Below, piece after piece: positions 8,369-18,154 of a stretch of DNA of 63,303 bases. The DNA is from Bacteroidales bacterium (GTDB lineage Bacteria > Bacteroidota > Bacteroidia > Bacteroidales > UBA932): the NCBI GenBank assembly GCA_017451395.1, contig JAFSPR010000041.1, positions 1-63,303 of the forward strand, given 5' to 3'. The notes beneath the pieces are model-generated. The model ran no database searches. It saw nothing but the letters and a program-made list of their open reading frames with translations, and was not told the origin of the DNA. Positions within the stretch are counted from its first letter, which is position 1, and each line of letters begins with the position of its first letter. The translations under genes were made by a program, and so were the position numbers.

Positions 8369-9289
8369 CTATTTCTTTTTAGGCTGAATGTAGCGGACGT
8401 AGCCAAACTGGATACCAATGATGTCAAAGACGTTGGTGGCGCGGTCTACCCTGAAGAAGGACATCTTGCCGCCGCCGGGGACGGACACCACTTCATAAAC
8501 GGGATCGCCGTCGGCATCTAGAACCGTTGCTCCTGTATCGTCTTTCTTCACAGCCTCATACTGCCTTACGCTGTCCTGCCAGGCGCCGTTCCAGGAGAGG
8601 CCGATGATAGGAACGCTGATGGTGATGGCGCTGTTATCGGGGAACCTTACGGCAAGGCCGCCGGCAAGGTCTATACCCACCTGGCCGGTCTGGGAGGTGC
8701 GGGTTTTACCAAGTTTCTCAGGGTTCAGAGGAGAGGAGAACGTATTGCCGTACTTTGCATACAGGCGTCCCTCGCCGAATATGCCGAAAGTCCTTGAGCC
8801 GAAGAAAGAGATGTACTTTCTGGCCGAAAATGCAAGTCCCCAGTTATGATGGACCATATGACGCGAAGATATTGCCACGTTTGCCACGCTTGAGGCATCT
8901 CCAAGCCACTTGTAAAGAGCCGGGACCACCTCCCTGAAATCCAAGTTGAGGTTGGTGTCGGCCACATAACCGCTGTAGAGGATGTTGGCGCCAAGAGCCA
9001 GGTCATCGGCCACAAACCAGGAGAATCTGGGGGCGACATTCCAGTAGTGCAACTTGCCTGTTCCCATATTGAGGAGGGAAAGGATGGAGAAGCCGTCTCC
9101 ATCTGCATAACCGGAGGCGTTGAAGTTGTAGTAACTGCCGCTGACGCCTATGGAGCGGCCGCCTTTCTCAATAAACGTCACGCGCCCTTTCTGAGGGTCT
9201 GTGAAACGATCCAGGACGCCGTCAATGGGGCTCTGGGCAAATGCCTCCAGGCCAAGGAGCATGAAAGCTGCAGCAATGATCTTTTTCAT
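8369..9289 (-). CDS. Outer-membrane beta-barrel protein
   Basis: The 306-residue protein has a signal peptide (MKKIIAAAFMLLGLEAFAQS) and then repeated amphipathic strands with aromatic girdles, glycine-rich turns and an aromatic strand near the C terminus (IIGIQFGYVRYIQPKKK). This is the pattern of Bacteroidetes outer-membrane barrels, but no specific family is recognised. It is 11 bases downstream of mscS and last in the wza operon, so it may be made together with the polysaccharide exporter. Confidence 0.7.
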   Translation of the reverse strand: MKKIIAAAFMLLGLEAFAQSPIDGVLDRFTDPQKGRVTFIEKGGRSIGVSGSYYNFNASGYADGDGFSILSLLNMGTGKLHYWNVAPRFSWFVADDLALGANILYSGYVADTNLNLDFREVVPALYKWLGDASSVANVAISSRHMVHHNWGLAFSARKYISFFGSRTFGIFGEGRLYAKYGNTFSSPLNPEKLGKTRTSQTGQVGIDLAGGLAVRFPDNSAITISVPIIGLSWNGAWQDSVRQYEAVKKDDTGATVLDADGDPVYEVVSVPGGGKMSFFRVDRATNVFDIIGIQFGYVRYIQPKKK

Positions 9290-9300
9290 ATTATGTAGAT

Positions 9301-11670
9301 TTATTCGTCTTTAATAAGGTGTACGTCGCACTGCGGGAAAGGGATGGTAATTCCAGCTTCGTTGAGGGCGTTGTAAATCACTTCTTTCTCCTTGTCAATG
9401 AGGCCTGCACGCTCCGGAACCAGCACAAACTGCTTCACGGCAATCTCCACGGCGCTGTCGCCAAACTCTCCAAAGCGGATGTTTATGCCGAACTTAGGGT
9501 CGATTATATCCCTGCCGTACTTGTCCTTGGTGCGCAGGGGCGCCAGGGCCTCTTCAAGGATGGAGCGCACTTTCTCTATGTCCGTTCCATAGGCAACTCC
9601 CACGGTAACCTTGGTGAACTCGTATTCGTTGTTTCTGGTGAGGTTCTGGAAACTCTTGCCGAAGAGGTTTGCGTTGAGGAAGGCCACCAGAGTGCCGCTT
9701 ACGGTCTCTATCTGGGTGGTCTGATAGTTGATGTCCGTTACCTTGCCGCGGATGCCGTCGCACTCTATCCAGTCCCCTACCCTCAGGCGGCCGCCCATGA
9801 GCTGGATGCCGTAGATGAAGTTGTTGAGGATGTCTTTCATGGCAAGACCGATACCGGCGCTGAGACCTCCGGCCACAAGCCCCAGGGAGCCCGTGGGAAT
9901 CTTGAGGAGGAGAACTATCACGGTAATGTAGGTAAACCACACCAGGATGCTTATGATGCTCTTTCCAAGGGAAAGATTAACCTCGTTAGTCTGGACCGTG
10001 GTCTGGCCGGTCTTGTTAAGGTAGGTGACAAACTTTATGTACTGCCACAGTGTCTGGACCGCCTTGTTGATGTATTTGAACACAAAGAACAGGGCCACAA
10101 GAAGCACTATGTTGCTTACGGAAAGCCTGAACGACACCTGCGTGGTGGTGGGGTCAATCACCTGGAAGAACGGGGTGTTGTAGAAAGTCTGGAAGAGGTC
10201 GTCAAAGTCGAATATATCCAGTGAATAGCGCACGCAAAGAGGCACGGACACAAGGATTAGGATGGGAATAGCAACGTCCCTGAGGAGGTCGTAGAACCAC
10301 GTTGCGCCAAACATAAGGGACTTCTTGGCGCTGCCCGTCACAAACTTGATGTTGTCCTGATACTTGGCAATGCGCTTTACCAGGCGCTTTTCCTTGTAGA
10401 TGCCCATGAGGTGGTTTACGGCCAGAAGGGCCAGCACCGCGGCAAGTTGGAAGTACCACCAGGTAACTATCATGAGCGCTATGAAAATGTATCCCAGTAT
10501 GGCCGAAACCGCCGCTGCGCCCATTACCCACAGGGAAGCCAGGCTCATGAACCGGTTCTCCTTGTCCACCTTAGGGGTATTAATCGCGCAGGCAATGGCC
10601 TGCCAGATGAATCCAACCGTCATGACCGCGGGGAACAGGATGTTCATGAGGATGTTGGGCATGAAGGTGATTCGGCATATAATCACCACCAGGGTGACCA
10701 CAACGGTGGGAAGAAGCAGCCAGATTACCTTTCTTACGTTTATCTTGCGGAAACGCACCGCAAGGGCGGCGGCAATGGCCAGAAGAAGCCAGAAGAAGGT
10801 CCAGATGGGCGTAGTCATGTGCACGCTGGTATCACGGCGCGTCATGGCGTTCTGGGCCATGCGGCTATAGAAAGGCCAGCGCTGCGCCATTGTCCAGACC
10901 GGCGTTTGGCCGTCGCGGAAAATCTCCCTCTGAAGGAGCATGTAGCGGTCTTTGGCGTAGTCATAGGACTCCTTGAGCCTGAGGTAGGCCTCCTGGTAAT
11001 GGGTGCTGTCGGCAACCATGTTCTCCTTCATGTCCACGTACATCTTCAGGATGGCCGAAGCATAGTGCATGCAGGTGTCCCTGTCTATCTGTCCCTGGTC
11101 TCCAAGGAAGAACGGGGAACGGTTTACATCCACGCTGTCGGCGAGCTTCTCTACATCGGCCTCAAGGGAGGTATCCGTTGCCTTTATATGGTTTTCAAGG
11201 GAGTCGTTGCGGAACCGCAGGGAGTCTGCAGGCATTTCCACCGAGGCCGAATCCAGCACGGGGGGAAGGCGCCGCATGGACTCTATGAGGCGGGCGTAAC
11301 GGTCTATCTCAAGGTCCATGTCGGAGACTATGCGGTCATAGGGCGTACGGTGCTTGTTGAAGGCCTGATATTCGTCCGTAACCTGCTGTAGGGCATAACT
11401 GAGGTCGAAGGTGTACTCCTTTTTCTGGAGGTACAGCATCACTGAAAGCTCATTGCACTTTTTGATGAGTGCGAGCATCCGGCCATGCTGGTGCTCGAAG
11501 TTGGCGCTCATCCTCTCCTGCATCCGCTGGCGCCTGACATAGTCGCGCTTGAGTTCCACCCTTGCATCTGAAAGAGCCTTGTCAAGGGTGGTGGACGGGC
11601 CGTCTGCCACTGCAACAATGGGCAGTGCAAACACCAGGGCGGCAAAAAGGATTGTAGACAGTTTCTTCAT
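9301..11670 (-). CDS. Large MscS-family mechanosensitive channel
   Basis: The 789-residue protein has a signal peptide, a helical periplasmic region to about 270, several membrane helices, and the MscS core: pore helix LGLVAGGLSAGIGLAMKDIL, then the beta domain with GGRLRVGDWIECDGIRGKV and NANLFGKSFQNLTR, and a C-terminal alpha-beta domain. It resembles the larger MscS proteins (MscK/YnaI type) rather than the 286-residue MscS. Role: release of solutes on hypo-osmotic stress. It lies 3 bases after the antiporter gene, so turgor valve and K+/H+ exchanger are co-made. Confidence 0.9.
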   Translation of the reverse strand: MKKLSTILFAALVFALPIVAVADGPSTTLDKALSDARVELKRDYVRRQRMQERMSANFEHQHGRMLALIKKCNELSVMLYLQKKEYTFDLSYALQQVTDEYQAFNKHRTPYDRIVSDMDLEIDRYARLIESMRRLPPVLDSASVEMPADSLRFRNDSLENHIKATDTSLEADVEKLADSVDVNRSPFFLGDQGQIDRDTCMHYASAILKMYVDMKENMVADSTHYQEAYLRLKESYDYAKDRYMLLQREIFRDGQTPVWTMAQRWPFYSRMAQNAMTRRDTSVHMTTPIWTFFWLLLAIAAALAVRFRKINVRKVIWLLLPTVVVTLVVIICRITFMPNILMNILFPAVMTVGFIWQAIACAINTPKVDKENRFMSLASLWVMGAAAVSAILGYIFIALMIVTWWYFQLAAVLALLAVNHLMGIYKEKRLVKRIAKYQDNIKFVTGSAKKSLMFGATWFYDLLRDVAIPILILVSVPLCVRYSLDIFDFDDLFQTFYNTPFFQVIDPTTTQVSFRLSVSNIVLLVALFFVFKYINKAVQTLWQYIKFVTYLNKTGQTTVQTNEVNLSLGKSIISILVWFTYITVIVLLLKIPTGSLGLVAGGLSAGIGLAMKDILNNFIYGIQLMGGRLRVGDWIECDGIRGKVTDINYQTTQIETVSGTLVAFLNANLFGKSFQNLTRNNEYEFTKVTVGVAYGTDIEKVRSILEEALAPLRTKDKYGRDIIDPKFGINIRFGEFGDSAVEIAVKQFVLVPERAGLIDKEKEVIYNALNEAGITIPFPQCDVHLIKDE

Positions 11671-11673
11671 TGT

Positions 11674-13167
11674 TTAGTCGTCGGATTCTCCCATTACAAT
11701 TACAAGATGGTCCCCTTCCATGAGTTCCATGCTTCCGTGGGGCACCAGGAACTTGCCTTCGCGCTTGACCATCATGACACGAATGCCATGGGGAAGATGC
11801 AGTTCCCTAAGAGTTTTCCCGGCCGAAAGGTCCTCCTGGGTAACCACATGGTCACTGAGAAGGCCCATTTCTTCCGGGAGTTCCATTCCAAAACTCTCCA
11901 CCTCAGGATCCTCCGGATAGGAGAGGTTGAGCCATTTGGCTACGGGGGTGAGGGACATTCCCTGAAGGATCAGGGACATAAGGCTCACGATGAAAACCAC
12001 GTTGAAGATGTCGCTGGCGCCCTGGACCTCATGAACCACGGGATAGAGGGCGAAGAGGATGGGGCCGGCGCCCTTCAGGCCCACCCAGGACACGAAGAGT
12101 TTTTCCTTGAACTTCACGCCGCGGAACGGCGCCAGGGTAAGGAACACGCTGGCGGGCCTTGCCACGAAGATGAGGAAGAGGCCCGTAAGGATGGCGGGCA
12201 GCGCCACGGACACCATACTTGAGGGGCGGGCAAGGAGTCCCAGGATAAGGAACATCGCCAGTTGCATTATCCAGGTGATTCCGTCGAAGAACTTCGCAAT
12301 CTCCTTCTTGCGGGCTATATCGGCCTTATTGGAGATTATAACCGCGGCGATGTAGATTGCAAGGAGGCCCTGGCCGCCAAGGACGGATGCAAGGCCGTTG
12401 GCAAAGAAGCCGGTGCTCAGGACCAGGATCCCCATAAGGGAACTGTTCTCAAGCCTTATCTTGGACAGCAGCCATTTGCCGCCGAATCCTACGCCAAAGC
12501 CCACTGCAACACCTATGAGGATCTGCATAAGCACCACTATTATGCCGGCAGCCACCTTCACTCCGGGAGTGAGTTCCATAAGGGAAGGTTCAGTCATAAA
12601 CTTCACTATAAGGATAGTGAGGATGTATGCCACGGGGTCATTGCTTCCGGATTCAAGTTCCAGAAGAGGGGCAAGGTTGCTGCGGAGGCGAAGGCGTTTT
12701 CCGTTTAGGACGGAGAACACGGACGTGGAGTCAGTGGAACTCATAACTGCCGCAACCAGGAAGCAGGCCAGGATGGACACTCCTGTATCGGCAATTATGC
12801 GTCCGGTTACAAAAAAGATGAAAAGACCCGTGAGGATAACCGTGATGCAAATACCTACGGTAGAGAGCATTATGCCCCGCCTCATCACGGGCCTTGTCTC
12901 ACTGAGGACTGTCTCAAAGCCGCCCGTGAACAGAATTACGGTCATTGCAAAATGGCCGATAGATTCCGCTATCTCGTAGTCCTCGAACTTCAGGCCCAGG
13001 CCTTCGCTGCCCACGAGCATTCCCAGAAGGAGGAACAGCAGGAGCGAAGGAGCTCCCAGCTTTACTCCGGCCTTGGTGATGAGCACAGCCACAAACACCA
13101 GGACGGAAGCCAGGAGCAGCAGGTTATCTGAAATTAGATCTACTGAGAAGACGGCGAGGGGCAGCAT
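11674..13167 (-). CDS. CPA1-type potassium/proton antiporter
   Basis: The 497-residue protein has about 12 membrane helices with the CPA1/NhaP signatures: LLLFLLLGMLVGSEGLG, FTGGFET, and the ion-binding segment LELESGSNDPVAY with its ND pair. The last 80 residues form a TrkA-C-like regulatory domain (SAGKTLRELHLPHGIRVMMVKR). This arrangement fits NhaP2/CvrA, which exchanges K+ for H+. The start codon shares one base with the stop of wzz (TGATG), indicating translational coupling. Ion choice cannot be proved by eye. Confidence 0.87.
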   Translation of the reverse strand: MLPLAVFSVDLISDNLLLLASVLVFVAVLITKAGVKLGAPSLLLFLLLGMLVGSEGLGLKFEDYEIAESIGHFAMTVILFTGGFETVLSETRPVMRRGIMLSTVGICITVILTGLFIFFVTGRIIADTGVSILACFLVAAVMSSTDSTSVFSVLNGKRLRLRSNLAPLLELESGSNDPVAYILTILIVKFMTEPSLMELTPGVKVAAGIIVVLMQILIGVAVGFGVGFGGKWLLSKIRLENSSLMGILVLSTGFFANGLASVLGGQGLLAIYIAAVIISNKADIARKKEIAKFFDGITWIMQLAMFLILGLLARPSSMVSVALPAILTGLFLIFVARPASVFLTLAPFRGVKFKEKLFVSWVGLKGAGPILFALYPVVHEVQGASDIFNVVFIVSLMSLILQGMSLTPVAKWLNLSYPEDPEVESFGMELPEEMGLLSDHVVTQEDLSAGKTLRELHLPHGIRVMMVKREGKFLVPHGSMELMEGDHLVIVMGESDD

Positions 13168-14321
13168 CAGTTGTCCTCCTTATCCTGTTCTTCCTGAGGA
13201 GTCTGGAACATTTCCTTTACCTTGGGCCAGTACTGCTTGCCAAGGACTATGCCGCAGCCGAGGATACCGCCCAGGAAGGTCCAGATGATAAGGGTCTTGG
13301 CCCTGCTGTTGGACGGCTTGGTGGGAACGGTGACGGGCTGCACCACGGTGAGGATGGGGGTATCCCTCTTCACCTTCATCTTGGCGGTTTCAAGTTGCTT
13401 TGCCATTTCTGAGTAAACGGCGCTTGAAACGGCATATTTGGTCTGGAGACGCTCCCTTTCCAGGCGGGCGCGGGATGTGGTCATATTCTGGGAACGGTCT
13501 GTGAGAACTGCAAGGGCGGCCTGATAGGACTCGGCCTCCTTCTTAACCTCATTGTAACGCTCCTGAATGTACTTGAGTTCGTCCTCGGCTTTCTCCGTGC
13601 GGAAGCGGGTTACCTCGGCCTGCAGGAGTTCCTGCGCCTTGATTGCAAGGTCTGCGGTCTGGACGGGCTCCATACCGTTTACGGTAAGGGTAAGATAGCC
13701 TTCCTTCTTGTCCACGGCAAGGTTCACTGCCGCAGCAAGATACTTCAGCATCTTCTCCTCATCCTTGGTGACGGTGTAGGGCCTTGGCTCAGCGTTTCCG
13801 GCGCCGGGCTCCCAGCCTTCGGGAAGCACCACGTCCTTGGGTTTCTTAAGTTTGGAAAGAAGAAGGAAAGGAAGGCCGATGGTGTACTTCTTTATGGTTG
13901 CCATCACACCGGGCTTCATATAGTCCTTTGCGTAGGTGAGGAGCGACACTGCTGTATCGGCCTTTTCAAAATGAAGCGGGGCGTGCATAAGTTCCACCTT
14001 GTAAGGAACGCTCTCCACGATCTGGGGATATACAAGGGGTGAAAGTTCTGCGGTCTGGGTCATACCGAGGTCCATACCGGCAAGGGATGCCAGGGAAGCC
14101 AGGGAGGAGTTCCTGGAAGAACTCATCTGGGGCACCATAGTGGTGGACACGGTATAGGTGCGCTTCATCGTGAGGGCGGCTATAAGACCCAGGAAGATGA
14201 ACACTCCGGTGACTATGAGAATGGTCTTACGGCCTTCCCAGAGGCTCCTGACAAGGGCCATTATGTCAATGCCCTCCTCCTCCTCAACCGCGGGGTTGTT
14301 GTACTGATTGTTCTGGTCCAT
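13167..14321 (-). CDS. Wzz-type polysaccharide chain-length/co-polymerase protein
   Basis: The 384-residue inner-membrane protein has the Wzz layout: a short cytoplasmic N terminus, first membrane helix at about 35-55, a long periplasmic coiled coil (about 220-320) and a second helix near the C terminus preceded by a Pro-rich motif (VVQPVTVPTKPSNSRAKTLI). There is no tyrosine-kinase domain. It controls chain length and connects to Wza. It starts 6 bases after the wza stop and overlaps the antiporter start by one base. Confidence 0.88.
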   Translation of the reverse strand: MDQNNQYNNPAVEEEEGIDIMALVRSLWEGRKTILIVTGVFIFLGLIAALTMKRTYTVSTTMVPQMSSSRNSSLASLASLAGMDLGMTQTAELSPLVYPQIVESVPYKVELMHAPLHFEKADTAVSLLTYAKDYMKPGVMATIKKYTIGLPFLLLSKLKKPKDVVLPEGWEPGAGNAEPRPYTVTKDEEKMLKYLAAAVNLAVDKKEGYLTLTVNGMEPVQTADLAIKAQELLQAEVTRFRTEKAEDELKYIQERYNEVKKEAESYQAALAVLTDRSQNMTTSRARLERERLQTKYAVSSAVYSEMAKQLETAKMKVKRDTPILTVVQPVTVPTKPSNSRAKTLIIWTFLGGILGCGIVLGKQYWPKVKEMFQTPQEEQDKEDN

Positions 14322-14327
14322 AAGCCG

Positions 14328-17054
14328 CTAGTTTGCTGTTTTGAGAAGGTTCCTGGACAGGATGATGATGGACACCACGGAGGTTACGCCGGAGAGAGTC
14401 TTGGCGGCCACGGACTCAATGTCCACCTTGGTCTTGGGCTCTTCCATCTTGCGGTTGCGGTTGTCTATCTTGTCCTGGTCCATACCAAGAGTGATTACAC
14501 CACCGGGTTCCACAACGGGAGTTGCGCGGAAGATGAACTGCTTGGTGCCCTTGGACTGGCCGTTGGGCAGTGTCACGGTTACGCTCTTGCGCTCTGCGTA
14601 TTTCTGATAACCGCCGGCAAAGTTCTTGATGTACCAGGCAGCGCGGTGACGGCCCTGATAGATGACTGTCTTGCTTTCATCGGTGAATTCATCGGGCACA
14701 TACTGGTTCATACGGGTGCCAAGTGCACGGATTACAACGGTGTTCTCCTGACGGGTTACATTGATCACGTCTCCGTCCATAAGGATGGGATCCTTGTCAA
14801 TCTTGCCCTTGCGCTTATTCATATCAGTAAGGTTCATACCAATACGGCCGCGGTGACGGCCCTGGGTGCGGAACACGCTGGTGTAGGGATCTGCGTCGTC
14901 AAGAAGACCGCCTGCAAGTTCAATTATCTTGGAAAGTTGGGTGCGGGAATCCTCAAGCACATATACGCCGGGATATTTCACACGGCCGCTGATCTCCACA
15001 GTACGTCCGGTAGAGAAGTTGGGAGTCATACGTACCACAACGTGGTCGTAGGGCTGAAGCTGGAAGGAAGGATCCTTGACGTTGTAATCTTCGTCCACTG
15101 CAAGGGTAAGTACATCGTAGTCCACTTCTTCAGTTTCAGAGATATTCACGCGGAAGACCTGAACCTTGTCATATGCTGCACCTACCTCAAAGCCGCCGGC
15201 CATCATAATTAGGTCGTGCACGGTGAGGTTGGGTTCATAGGTAACGCCCGTTGCGTTCTTGACGGCGCCTGCGATACGCACCTCTCCGATGTTGGTGTAG
15301 GTGGTGTTGTCGTAAACGGTGAGCTGGTCTCCGGGCTGCAGGTACTTGTCCTTGTCCCCATCAAGTGAGATACGGAGGTACTCCTTTTTGTCGGGGTTGG
15401 AAATGTCCTTGCGGGTGATGTAGGCCACGGGATAGACGCTGGGCTTGAGGCCGCCGGCAAGTTCTATTGCCTGGCCGATTGTCATACGGTCATTGAGGCC
15501 GAATGCACGGGTGAAAGGCCTGCGGACCTGGCCGCTGACGGAGATGTTCTCCGTGTCACGGAAATCTGCCTGCTCAAGTACGGAGACGCGGTCACGGGCC
15601 TGGAGGGTGAAGTCGGGGTTGCCGTCCTCTCCGGGGAAAGGAACGGTTATAACTTCAACTGTTTCATCGGGGTTAGTGCGCTCTACAATCACGTAATCCT
15701 TCTTGACAGTGTAGCGGGGCTCGGCCTTCTCAATGAGTTCCTTCAGGCTCTTGTTCTTCTCATAGTCAAACCTTCCGCCGTAGTAGACGTCTCCGGAAAT
15801 CTCAACGTAATTCTCCAGGGGACGGGCCGATGACTTAATCCTCACTACATCTCCGGGACGGAGGGAAACGCTCTTGCCGGACATAATCTCCGAGAGCTTG
15901 TATTCCTTGTAGCTGAGTTCACCGTTTTCGTGGCGCTCTATCTGGACAAACTCAGGATAGGCGTTGTATGTGAGGCCGCCTGCAAGTTCGATGAGGTCAA
16001 TAAGATTCTCAGACTCAATCATCTCATACTGCATAGGACGCTTTACTGCACCTTCGATGGTGACAATCTTCTGGGCCAGGGGCACAAAGATGACGTCATT
16101 GTTCTGGAGATCATAGGGAAGGCCCACGGTGGGGTTTGTCATATACTTGTAAAGGTCCAGGCTGTAATTCTTGCCTGCACGGGAAAGCTGGATGTTACGG
16201 ACGGAACCGTTTGCGGTGGGACCGCCGGCCGCTGCAAGGGCGTTGAACACGTTGTTGAGGGCGCTGATGGTGAAACCACCCTGTACGCCGACCTCACCGT
16301 AGATGCTTACGGAAAGGGTTCTGGCTGTAGAGATGGTTACGGCAATCTGGTCCGGGCGGAAGGAATAGTGCTGGGACAACTTTGAGCGGATGGCAGCACG
16401 GCCCTGGGCCAGGGTGAGGCCCTTCAGGAAGATCTTGGAGGAACCGGCGGGCTGGATGGAGCCGTCGGCGGCTATCCTCTGATGGATTTCCGTCTGGGAG
16501 GAACCGAAGATTGAGATATGGACCTCATCTCCTTCTCCAAGGATGTATGTATCCGGAGCCTGGGCGCCGTCCGTAGTGCGGTAGACGTCAAGGGTTTTTC
16601 CGGTGAACATTGAGTGGCCGTAGATATTGTTTCCGGCAGTGGGAGACACATTGTTCTGGGCAAGAGTCTCTTCCAGGGCGCTCTCTGCGGCCGCTTCACC
16701 CATAGTTGTCTGGGGGGCATCTGCAGATGCTACCGGAACAGCAACGGTTGCGCCTGAATCAGTGGTGGCAACCACGGTGTCACCTCCAGCGGGGGCGGCA
16801 GCAGCGCCTGCACCGGCCTTCTGGGACTGGAGTTCGTCCAGGATAGCCATCACACGGCCCTGGTACTTGGGATACTCAGACGGGGGGATGGCTTCGGGAT
16901 TGATGCCGTCCTGCATAAGGCGGGCACGTACCTCAGCCTCAGTAAGGCCGCGCTTGTCAAGTTCTGCGCGGGCCATTGAAAGCATTGATGCCGACTGCGC
17001 CACTGCCAGAACGGACACCAGAATCATAAGGGATGAGAGTAGGAATCTCTTCAT
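14328..17054 (-). CDS. Wza-like polysaccharide export protein with six SLBB repeats
   Basis: The 908-residue protein starts with a signal peptide, then an Ala/Gly-rich linker (about 80-115), a Poly_export domain (DTYILGEGDEVHISIFG...) and six SLBB-type blocks recognisable by SIYGEV, TIEGAVKRP, EISGDVYY, SVSGQVRRP, RIAGAVKN and EISGRVKYPG. A C-terminal hydrophobic helix (SGVTSVVSIIILS) could span the outer membrane as in Wza. The long multi-SLBB form is common in Bacteroidetes. It is the first gene of the operon; no glycosyltransferases are in the window. Confidence 0.9.
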   Translation of the reverse strand: MKRFLLSSLMILVSVLAVAQSASMLSMARAELDKRGLTEAEVRARLMQDGINPEAIPPSEYPKYQGRVMAILDELQSQKAGAGAAAAPAGGDTVVATTDSGATVAVPVASADAPQTTMGEAAAESALEETLAQNNVSPTAGNNIYGHSMFTGKTLDVYRTTDGAQAPDTYILGEGDEVHISIFGSSQTEIHQRIAADGSIQPAGSSKIFLKGLTLAQGRAAIRSKLSQHYSFRPDQIAVTISTARTLSVSIYGEVGVQGGFTISALNNVFNALAAAGGPTANGSVRNIQLSRAGKNYSLDLYKYMTNPTVGLPYDLQNNDVIFVPLAQKIVTIEGAVKRPMQYEMIESENLIDLIELAGGLTYNAYPEFVQIERHENGELSYKEYKLSEIMSGKSVSLRPGDVVRIKSSARPLENYVEISGDVYYGGRFDYEKNKSLKELIEKAEPRYTVKKDYVIVERTNPDETVEVITVPFPGEDGNPDFTLQARDRVSVLEQADFRDTENISVSGQVRRPFTRAFGLNDRMTIGQAIELAGGLKPSVYPVAYITRKDISNPDKKEYLRISLDGDKDKYLQPGDQLTVYDNTTYTNIGEVRIAGAVKNATGVTYEPNLTVHDLIMMAGGFEVGAAYDKVQVFRVNISETEEVDYDVLTLAVDEDYNVKDPSFQLQPYDHVVVRMTPNFSTGRTVEISGRVKYPGVYVLEDSRTQLSKIIELAGGLLDDADPYTSVFRTQGRHRGRIGMNLTDMNKRKGKIDKDPILMDGDVINVTRQENTVVIRALGTRMNQYVPDEFTDESKTVIYQGRHRAAWYIKNFAGGYQKYAERKSVTVTLPNGQSKGTKQFIFRATPVVEPGGVITLGMDQDKIDNRNRKMEEPKTKVDIESVAAKTLSGVTSVVSIIILSRNLLKTAN

Positions 17055-17093
17055 AGCTTTATCGTTTGTTTTAAATATTCTATATTAAGCCTA

Positions 17094-17101
17094 CAAATTT
17101 A
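17094..17101 (-). promoter_or_regulatory. -7 box before wza
   Basis: TAAATTTG on the minus strand lies 40 bases before the wza start. The -33 position reads only TTTA-like, so the promoter is partial. The rest of 17055-17176 is AT-rich spacer shared with the divergent gene. Confidence 0.55.
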
Positions 17102-17151
17102 CAAAAATTAATTGAATATCTAAAGAGTACTGCTATTTGGTACAGAAAGTG

Positions 17152-17159
17152 TATATTTG
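17152..17159 (+). promoter_or_regulatory. -7 box before the divergent secreted protein
   Basis: TATATTTG sits 17 bases before the ATG at 17177. No TTTG is found at the expected upstream spacing. Confidence 0.55.
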
Positions 17160-17176
17160 CAGTGGAATTTGATATT

Positions 17177-18154
17177 ATGAAAAAAGTACTAGTAAGCATC
17201 CTGGCAGCCCTCATTTGCTGCAGCGCGTTTTCCCAGCAGATCCGCACAAACTACCGCAGCGGCGGTTTCACCCACATATCCACGGACTATGAGGCCATAA
17301 AACTGGCCGATATCCCCTCCGAGGCAAGGGTGGAACTTGTGGGGCTTCCTGACGGATCGTCAGTATATCTTCTGTACATCAACCTCATCCAGAAGGAATC
17401 CGTGGTTACGCCGAAGGGCGTGAAGATGTCGGCCACGCTCCCCTCCGGTAAGTTCGTGCGCCTGGACCAGATAGGCCAGGATTCTGCAACCAAGAGACGC
17501 AGGGAAGACGGCCTCTTCGTGAACCGCCTCAAGTACGCCGCAGAGCCCGCCGACATTGAAAAAATGATACGTGGTATCAAATCCATAGACCTTGTGACGG
17601 GCTGGAATCCGGACGACTACGTTCAGGCCACCTTTGCCCAGGACGAATTCGCAAAACTTCTCAAATCCCACTGCGAGGCCATCCTGAAGGCATCCGAGAG
17701 CACCATCGAACTATCGGCCACCATTGCCGGCCGTACAGACAGCGCCGGCAGCATCCTCACAACGTCAAATCCCATCGTAGCCCGCGGCAGCAGCCTTGAC
17801 TACAACGTCATCCTCTCCCACCTCTACTACAAGAACACCGGTGAGGAGGACCTTGACCTTGCGGTTGTCATCGGCACGGGAGAAAAGCATCATATCCCCT
17901 ACGACGCCCCGGTCAGATTCACCCTCCGGGACGGCTCGGAGATACTTCTCATCCAGACAAGGGACGACTACAATTTCTTCTACGTCTATCCTTCCCTTCA
18001 GGACTTCTACAGGATGGCTTACGTCGGGGTATCGGCCATATCTATAGAATGCGAGGACGGCATCCTTCAGGATACCATCCCCGCATCAGGTGAAGATTTC
18101 ACGTCTGCTGTTTCCCAGCAGTTGAACCTGCTTCTTTCAGTGAGCCAGCGCTAG
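17177..18154 (+). CDS. Secreted protein of unknown function
   Basis: I use the ATG at 17177 because it begins a clear signal peptide (MKKVLVSILAALICCSAFSQ); a GTG five codons earlier is unlikely. The 325-residue product is mixed alpha/beta with no motif I know; it has a middle helix and strands ending in IECEDGIL. It is divergent from wza and converges on the GH109 gene, with the two stop codons overlapping. No function can be assigned. Confidence 0.75.
   Translation: MKKVLVSILAALICCSAFSQQIRTNYRSGGFTHISTDYEAIKLADIPSEARVELVGLPDGSSVYLLYINLIQKESVVTPKGVKMSATLPSGKFVRLDQIGQDSATKRRREDGLFVNRLKYAAEPADIEKMIRGIKSIDLVTGWNPDDYVQATFAQDEFAKLLKSHCEAILKASESTIELSATIAGRTDSAGSILTTSNPIVARGSSLDYNVILSHLYYKNTGEEDLDLAVVIGTGEKHHIPYDAPVRFTLRDGSEILLIQTRDDYNFFYVYPSLQDFYRMAYVGVSAISIECEDGILQDTIPASGEDFTSAVSQQLNLLLSVSQR

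Noticed and set aside
9319..11391. Long plus-strand open frames opposite the MscS gene
   Set aside because: They are out of frame with good codon use, have His/Gly-rich, low-complexity translations and simply mirror the real minus-strand gene.
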